Position numbers and translations under genes: made by a program. From assembly GCF_001046635.1 (NCBI RefSeq), contig NZ_KQ130453.1:439001-503000 (forward strand): a DNA stretch of 64,000 nucleotides, in the 5' to 3' direction. Source of the stretch: Novosphingobium barchaimii LL02. Its GTDB lineage: Bacteria; Pseudomonadota; Alphaproteobacteria; Sphingomonadales; Sphingomonadaceae. Below the pieces are notes generated by a model that did not search any database, was not told the DNA's origin, and was given only the letters and a program-made list of their open reading frames with translations. Below are positions 59,303 to 64,000 of this stretch, one piece after another (the first letter of the stretch is position 1; every line of letters starts with the position of its first letter).

Positions 59303-60604
59303 TCAGACTAAAACGGGCGCGGCGACGTGGCCGGCCGTGCCGAAGATGCGGCGATAGCGTGCGACTTCCTCGGGCAGGCCGGTTGCCTTGGACGGGTTGT
59401 CCGACAGCTTGACGGCCGGTCTGCCATTGGCGCTCGTCACCTTGCAGACGAGCGAGATCGGCTCCAGCCCGGCGACGCCGTCCGGGTCGCAGCCGCGAAA
59501 GTCGTTGGTGAGGTTGGTGCCCCAGCCAAAGCTCATGCGCACGCGGCCATGGAAGTGGCGGTAGGTCTGCTCGATGGTGCCGATGTCCATGCCGTCGGAG
59601 AAGATCAGCAGCCGCTTGGCGGGGTCCACGCCGCGTTCCTGCCACCAGCGGATGATCTGTTCGCCTGCCTCTATCGGCGGGCTGTCTGGGCGGAAACCGG
59701 TCCAGTTCGCCAGCCAGTCGGGTGCGTTCTTGAGGAAGGCAGTGGTGCCGAAGGCGTCGGGCAGGGCGATCAGAAGGTTGCCGTTGTAGTGGGCCTGCCA
59801 TTCTTCCAGCACCTGGTATGGCGCATTGAGAAGCGCGTCGTCGCTTTTGGCGAGGGCGGCGGCGACCATAGGCAGTTCGTGCGCATTGGTGCCGATCGCC
59901 TCAAGGTCCGCGTCCATCGCCAGCAGCACGTTGGAGGTGCCTATGAAGCGGTTTCCGAGACCTTCCTTCAGCGCATCCACGCACCAGCGCTGCCACAGAA
60001 ATCCGTGTCGCCGCCGCGTGCCGAAGTCCGAAATCACAAGGTCGGGCAGTTCGCGCAGCCGCTCGACCTTGTCCCACAGCTTGGTCTTGGCCCGGGCATA
60101 GAGCACGTCGAGCGCGAACTTGCCCCGATCGCGCATCGCCGCGCGCGAGCGCAGTTCGTTGATGATGGCGAGTGCCGGGATTTCCCACATCGTCGTGTGG
60201 GTCCAGGGGCCTTCGAAGCGCAATTCGTACTGCCCGTCGACTTTGCGCAGATCATAAGCCGGCAGACGGAATTCGGCCAGCCAGGCGATGAAATCGGGCG
60301 CGAACATCTGCTGCTTGCCGTAGAAGCTGTTGCCGGCAAGCCAGATCAGCTCCTTCTTCGAAAACCGCACGGAGCGGGCATGGTCCAGTTGCGCCCGCAG
60401 TTCCGCCTCGTCGATCACTTCGGCCAGTCGCACAGAGGTGGTGCGGTTGATGAGCGAGAAGGTAGCCTTCACATCCGAATGGATATGGCGGATCATCTGC
60501 AGCATCAGCAGCTTGTAGAAGTCGGTATCGAGAAGACTGCGCACGATCGGATCGAGCCGGAAATTGTGATCGTAGGTGCGGGTTGCGAGATCTGTGACGG
60601 CCAT
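59303..60604 (-). CDS. pncB: Nicotinate phosphoribosyltransferase
   Basis: PncB makes nicotinate mononucleotide from nicotinate and PRPP, the committed NAD-salvage step. About 433 residues show [21 protein letters not shown] at the N-terminus, [33 protein letters not shown] with the conserved catalytic His, and [20 protein letters not shown] with [12 protein letters not shown] for PRPP. The ATG at 60604 follows AAGGA. It is the last gene of the unit nrtR-SPFH-NADK-like-pncB; gaps are 11-18 bp. Confidence 0.95.
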   Translation of the reverse strand: MAVTDLATRTYDHNFRLDPIVRSLLDTDFYKLLMLQMIRHIHSDVKATFSLINRTTSVRLAEVIDEAELRAQLDHARSVRFSKKELIWLAGNSFYGKQQMFAPDFIAWLAEFRLPAYDLRKVDGQYELRFEGPWTHTTMWEIPALAIINELRSRAAMRDRGKFALDVLYARAKTKLWDKVERLRELPDLVISDFGTRRRHGFLWQRWCVDALKEGLGNRFIGTSNVLLAMDADLEAIGTNAHELPMVAAALAKSDDALLNAPYQVLEEWQAHYNGNLLIALPDAFGTTAFLKNAPDWLANWTGFRPDSPPIEAGEQIIRWWQERGVDPAKRLLIFSDGMDIGTIEQTYRHFHGRVRMSFGWGTNLTNDFRGCDPDGVAGLEPISLVCKVTSANGRPAVKLSDNPSKATGLPEEVARYRRIFGTAGHVAAPVLV

Positions 60605-60615
60605 GAAAACGATCC

Positions 60616-61539
60616 TTACCCGATGACGAGGTGGAGGCAACGGGGCGCGGGCGAAACGTGTACCCGGCGCCCCCAATCGAAGGCGATGAAGTCCTGCTCG
60701 ATGCCATCCGCGAAGATCACGCCGCCATCGTTCATCCGCGAAGTGATCAGGAGCGGTACGTCGGTGACCTTGCCCGCGCGCATCTGCGTGGCGGTGACGA
60801 TGCTGGGGAAAGGTTCGCGGACCCAGTAGCCGACCGCGCGTTCCTCCAGCCCCAAAGGCTGGTCGATGTGCGTGGCCTGCGCGATGGAGCGCGCCCAGCC
60901 GGTGGCGCCTGTGCCCGATGCGACGATCAGGCCAGAGGAACTGTGATCCTCGGTCATGCCGTGTGCCTCGATACGATATCGGGCCGACTGGTGGCTGCGG
61001 TGGCCGACGAATATCTCGTTAAGCGCAGTCAGTGTCTCGCCGCCGTCGAGTGTGGCCTGGACCATGGTTCGCCGTTCTATCGCAGCGTCGCGGGCGGCGC
61101 TGGCCGGCAAGAGCCGGGCGAGCTTGTCCACCGCGATGCGCACCAGCACTCCGTCATGAAGATCGGGCGCGGGGTTCACCCCGATCACGGGCTGGCCGTC
61201 GAGGTACTTGGCGACATTGGCGACCAGCCCGTCCTGCCCCACCGGCACAACTACATCGTCCCGCGCGAACAGGAAGCGATCAAGGTCGGCGCGCTTTACC
61301 AGTGCTTGCCGCCAATGCCCGGGGACGGCGCCGCGTGCCGAAGCAAGCGCGGCGTGGAAACGATGGTGGCGAGCTTCCACGTCCTCGATCCGCTGGCCCC
61401 TTGTCTCCAGGAAGAACCGGGCCTGATCGCGCGTTGCATGGCGCGCGATCAGCAATTCGTAGTCGGTTTCCCGCGTGACGAACACGGCGCGCGGCGCGAT
61501 CGTCGAGACGGGGGGAGGTGAGGACATCGGGGCAGGCAT
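60616..61539 (-). CDS. NAD-kinase-like protein
   Basis: The protein has about 307 residues. It keeps the NAD-kinase pattern in order: [18 protein letters not shown] at the GGDG position (here GQDG), [29 protein letters not shown] at the NE-box (split as [15 protein letters not shown] and ARYRIE) and [19 protein letters not shown] at the TG-box. The first glycine of GGDG is replaced by Gln but the Asp remains. It is co-transcribed with pncB and an NrtR-type regulator, so it probably makes NADP from NAD or a related dinucleotide. Lipid or other small-molecule kinase activity cannot be excluded. Confidence 0.75.
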   Translation of the reverse strand: MPAPMSSPPPVSTIAPRAVFVTRETDYELLIARHATRDQARFFLETRGQRIEDVEARHHRFHAALASARGAVPGHWRQALVKRADLDRFLFARDDVVVPVGQDGLVANVAKYLDGQPVIGVNPAPDLHDGVLVRIAVDKLARLLPASAARDAAIERRTMVQATLDGGETLTALNEIFVGHRSHQSARYRIEAHGMTEDHSSSGLIVASGTGATGWARSIAQATHIDQPLGLEERAVGYWVREPFPSIVTATQMRAGKVTDVPLLITSRMNDGGVIFADGIEQDFIAFDWGRRVHVSPAPRCLHLVIG

Positions 61540-61550
61540 GACGGCGTCCT

Positions 61551-62534
61551 TCAGCGTGCCTCGATCGCGGCGGGTGCCTTGCGGAACTCGCCCAAGACGG
61601 TGGCCAGAAGATCGGGGGTGATGTTGACGTGCTCGATCGTCTCCAGCTTGCCCGCCAGCTGCTGCGCGGCAAGGCCAAGCAGGATCGCGGGCGGCAGGTC
61701 GCGGTAGACGGCGATGCGCTGCTTCTCGGCGTCGGCGCGCGCGCCTTCCACCGTGCGGATGCGGTTTGCTTCCGCTGCCGCCTCTACCTCGCTGGCTTCG
61801 GCGACACCGGCGGCGCGGTTGCGGGCGTTGCTTGCTTCCTCAGCGATCAGCAGCTTTTCCTGCCGGGCGAGTTCGGTGCGGGTGACCAGTTCGTTCTCGG
61901 CAATGGCGCGCTCCTTTTCCACCGCAAGGGCGCGGCGTTCGAAGGTGGCTTCGTCGGCCTTCTGCTGGAGCGCCTCGAAGGTGGGGGGCTGCAAGGCGCG
62001 TTCCAGCTCGCTGCTGGGCGCCAGGTTGGTCAGCCGCACAGCGACCGCCGCGACCCCGATTTCCGCCAATGCGGCATCGCGCGCCAAGGCCGCCGCGACT
62101 TGCAGGCGCAGGGGTTCCGGTCCGGCATCGAGCAGGGCGCGCACCGGCATCTGCGCCAGATATTGCAACACGGCCTGGTTGGCGATGCCGGTGATGCGCG
62201 CCTCGATCTTGTCAACTGGCTCACCTTGCGGACGGCCTGTGCTGAGCGCGATGCTGAAATCGATCCGCTCCGCCAGCCGTTCGGGGTCAGTGACGTGCCA
62301 GCCGATGGTGCCCTGGATCGAGACCGTCTGGAAATCCTGGCTGCGGCCTTTGACGAACAGCGTCATGTCGCGGTCGTCCATGGGAATTTCGGCGATGCTG
62401 GCGGTTTCCGGGCGGAACCAGAAGACAAGCCCGCGCCCGCTCTGCCGGGGACGACCGCCGCGGTAGCGGATGACGTGGTTGCTGGCTTCGCTCCTGAGCT
62501 GGGCGAGAAAGCCGAAGTTGTGGATCGTGGCCAT
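61551..62534 (-). CDS. SPFH/band-7 domain protein
   Basis: The protein has about 327 residues and no signal peptide or clear membrane helix. Residues about 20-200 form the SPFH domain (IRYRGGRPRQSGRGLVFWF, DMTLFVKGRSQDFQTVSIQG, VKLTNLAPSSELERAL-like end). Residues about 205-280 are a charged Ala/Glu-rich coiled coil (EALQQKADEATFERRALAVE, EASNARNRAAGVAEASEVEA), as in slipins and flotillins. Such proteins usually form oligomeric scaffolds at membranes. Its place between an NAD regulator and NAD-salvage enzymes, with 18- and 11-bp gaps, is unusual. Its function there is unknown. Confidence 0.82.
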   Translation of the reverse strand: MATIHNFGFLAQLRSEASNHVIRYRGGRPRQSGRGLVFWFRPETASIAEIPMDDRDMTLFVKGRSQDFQTVSIQGTIGWHVTDPERLAERIDFSIALSTGRPQGEPVDKIEARITGIANQAVLQYLAQMPVRALLDAGPEPLRLQVAAALARDAALAEIGVAAVAVRLTNLAPSSELERALQPPTFEALQQKADEATFERRALAVEKERAIAENELVTRTELARQEKLLIAEEASNARNRAAGVAEASEVEAAAEANRIRTVEGARADAEKQRIAVYRDLPPAILLGLAAQQLAGKLETIEHVNITPDLLATVLGEFRKAPAAIEAR

Positions 62535-62552
62535 GATGTCCTCCTTTTGGGG

Positions 62553-63278
62553 TCAGAGCGGTCTTTGGAAACGAAAGAGTTCGGCAGGGCGGTAGGAAGT
62601 GCCTTCTTCCCGCGTGCCGGTCGCGGCGAGCCAGCCCCGGTCCTGCATCCGCCGCCGGAAAGCGGGCTTGTTGAGCGCGGTGCCCAGGATTGCCTCGTGC
62701 ACGTCCTGAAGCTGGCGCAGGGTGAACAGTTCGGGCAGCAGCGCGAAGCCTATCTCGGAATAGTCCAGCTTGCCGCGCAGCCGCTGCACGGCAAGGGCAA
62801 GAATCGCGGCATGGTCGAACGCCAGATCGATCGGCGTGCCGCCGGGCGTCGCTACGGTGATCGGACCACCTGCATCGCCGGCCCAGGGAACGTCTATGGC
62901 GGCGGGCAGAAGCGCCGGATTCGCCGCCAGCGCTGCGGCAAAGTCCTGCTCGTTCAGCAAGGCCAGCCACGAGACGGTTATGACCCGCATTCGAGGATCG
63001 CGGTCCACCGCGCCGAATGTGTAGAGCTGTTCCAGGTGGGCTCTCTCAAGCCGGGCCTTTTCGTGAAGTGTCCGCTCGGCGGCGCTTTCCAGCGCCTCGT
63101 CGATCCCCACGAAGCTGCCCGGCAGCGCCCAGCGCTTCTTGAAGGGAGGATCGCGCCGTTCTTGAAGCAGCACCGCCGGGCGGCCTCCGCGCAGCCCCAT
63201 GAGGACCAGATCGACAGTGACCGATGGCCTTTCATAGGCGGCGGGGTCATACCCTTCGAGGAATACCGATTCCGTCAT
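62553..63278 (-). CDS. NrtR-type Nudix-related transcriptional regulator of NAD genes
   Basis: The regulator has about 241 residues. The N-terminal Nudix-like domain (about 18-150) has VDLVLMGLRGGRPAVLLQER and WALPGSFVGIDEALESAAER. The Nudix box continues TLHEKARLE, so the usual REUxEExGU is degenerate and hydrolysis is probably lost. The C-terminal winged helix reads FTLRQLQDVHEAILGTALNK and PAFRRRMQDRGWL, typical of NrtR. It is first in the NAD-salvage unit and divergent from the nicotinamidase gene, so it probably controls both. ADP-ribose or NAD sensing is known for the family and inferred here. Confidence 0.87.
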   Translation of the reverse strand: MTESVFLEGYDPAAYERPSVTVDLVLMGLRGGRPAVLLQERRDPPFKKRWALPGSFVGIDEALESAAERTLHEKARLERAHLEQLYTFGAVDRDPRMRVITVSWLALLNEQDFAAALAANPALLPAAIDVPWAGDAGGPITVATPGGTPIDLAFDHAAILALAVQRLRGKLDYSEIGFALLPELFTLRQLQDVHEAILGTALNKPAFRRRMQDRGWLAATGTREEGTSYRPAELFRFQRPL

Positions 63279-63361
63279 CGAACAAGCCTTATGTGCAAGA
63301 TGCGCTTTACTTATGTTTGATTCGGATATATGTCAAGCGGCACGCAATTGAGGAGGTTTTA

Positions 63362-63958
63362 ATGGCGCGCTTCGTGATCGTGGTGGATACACAGAAAGAC
63401 TTCATGACGGCGCAGGGCGCACTCGGCGTTACCGGTGCGGAAGCGCTGGTGGAGCCTATGAACGCTTGGCTTGCGTCGCTCGATCCGCGCGATACGGCAG
63501 GTGTCCTGTTCACGTTCGACACGCATGAACCCGAAATCTACGCCGGCTCGATGGAGGCCGAGGCGTTTCCGATCCACTGCGTGCGTGGCAGCGAGGGCTG
63601 GGCGAACCTGCTGGATGCCGCCCTGATCGACCCTGCGATCCCGGTATGGCGGATCGAGAAGGGTGTGTTCGATATGTGGGCGGAGCCGGGGCTGGAAATC
63701 GAGGACGCGCGCGGTCTTCAGGCAGCGCCGATATCCCGCGAACCTTTCTTCGCAGACCTGAAGGCAAGCGACGTGGACGAGGTGACGGTGATCGGCGTCG
63801 CGGCCGACTACTGCGTGCGCTGGGCGATCGATGGCCTGATCGCACGCGGTTTCGCGGTTACCGTACCGGCGGCGTTGACGCGCGGGATCGAGCGGCAGAT
63901 CGAAACGGTGGCGGCGCAGGACTTCGCCGGAGCCCGTTTACAGGTAACGGCGGCCTGA
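63362..63958 (+). CDS. Isochorismatase-fold protein, probable nicotinamidase
   Basis: About 198 residues. The catalytic triad is Asp9 in VVDTQKDF, Lys100 in RIEKGVFDMW and Cys151 in GVAADYCVRWA. Candidate metal ligands are Asp53 and His55 in FDTHEP and His72 in PIHCVRG. This suits nicotinamidase, which deamidates nicotinamide to nicotinate for PncB. The ATG at 63362 follows AGGAGG with a 5-nt gap. It is divergent from the nrtR-led unit containing pncB, giving a complete nicotinamide-to-nicotinate-mononucleotide route. Other amidohydrolase roles in this fold are possible but less likely here. Confidence 0.85.
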   Translation: MARFVIVVDTQKDFMTAQGALGVTGAEALVEPMNAWLASLDPRDTAGVLFTFDTHEPEIYAGSMEAEAFPIHCVRGSEGWANLLDAALIDPAIPVWRIEKGVFDMWAEPGLEIEDARGLQAAPISREPFFADLKASDVDEVTVIGVAADYCVRWAIDGLIARGFAVTVPAALTRGIERQIETVAAQDFAGARLQVTAA

Positions 63959-63976
63959 CCCCTAAAACGCAGCGGG

Positions 63977-64000
63977 CCCCGGCGCGATGTCGCGCCGGGG
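63977..64000 (+). terminator. Hairpin after the nicotinamidase gene, at the window edge
   Basis: CCCCGGCGCGA (63977-63987) and TCGCGCCGGGG (63990-64000) form a perfect 11-bp inverted repeat with almost no loop. It lies 18 bp after the stop codon. Any U-tract would be beyond the window. Confidence 0.6.

Noticed and set aside
1-64000. Mobile elements, phage, defence system or biosynthetic cluster
   Set aside because: No transposase, integrase, capsid, restriction, CRISPR or large synthase gene was recognised in any frame. The window reads as a catabolic and salvage region.

Overview
The window is GC-rich DNA with tightly packed genes on both strands. It looks like part of a Sphingomonadaceae chromosome (Novosphingobium, Sphingomonas or Sphingobium type). 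The reasons are four TonB-dependent receptors, several enzymes with Tat signals, many GTG or TTG starts, and xylose genes of the Caulobacter XylX/XylB type. No rRNA, tRNA, CRISPR array, phage or transposase gene was recognised. The genus call is an inference.

Layout. 1-3.4 kb holds a GntR regulator divergent from a DadA-type FAD oxidase and an Xaa-Pro dipeptidase. 3.5-6.5 kb, on the minus strand, holds a LacI regulator (probable FruR), an AroE/SdhL-like dehydrogenase and fructose-1,6-bisphosphatase. 6.7-13.3 kb holds the fructose PTS (fruB-fruK-fruA) and an OprB-type porin. 13.3-17.8 kb holds hexuronate genes: uxaA divergent from uxaC and a UxuB-type reductase. 17.8-24.9 kb holds a LacI regulator (XylR-like) divergent from a five-gene xylose operon (GH43, xylX, xylB, MFS symporter, mutarotase). 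24.9-29.2 kb holds a TonB receptor, a small secreted protein and a LysR regulator. 29.4-36.0 kb holds a purine-nucleoside operon (TonB receptor, nucleoside hydrolase, NCS2 permease, adenosine deaminase). 36.0-50.4 kb is an unsaturated-uronate (pectin) region: TonB receptor with esterase, secreted cupin, kduI-kduD-kdgK-carboxylesterase, a LacI regulator (KdgR-like), an MhpD-like hydratase with an ExuT-like transporter, and a GH43 enzyme. 50.6-59.1 kb holds a second paralogous TonB receptor, a GudP-like transporter, an unidentified 619-residue Tat-exported protein, a LysR regulator and kdgD. 59.3-64 kb holds NAD salvage genes: pncB, a NAD-kinase-like gene, an SPFH gene, an NrtR-type regulator and a divergent nicotinamidase.

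How the genes work together. Most of the window is a plant-polysaccharide and purine catabolic island. Receptors import oligomers, Tat-exported esterases and GH43 enzymes trim them in the periplasm, and MFS carriers or the PTS bring monomers inside. Galacturonate goes through UxaC, a reductase and UxaA to KDG. Unsaturated uronate goes through KduI and KduD to KDG, and KdgK phosphorylates KDG. XylX and KdgD both deliver 2-oxoglutarate semialdehyde, so the xylose and aldarate routes should meet at one dehydrogenase, which is not in this window.

Regulation is unusually readable. Six copies of a 14-bp palindrome related to TGACACCGGTGTCA sit before the pectin-type operons. A site like the Caulobacter xylose motif lies before the xylose operon. 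Two LacI operators sit at the fructose locus. A perfect 14-bp palindrome lies between uxaA and uxaC, and an 11-bp inverted repeat flanks the gntR promoter region.
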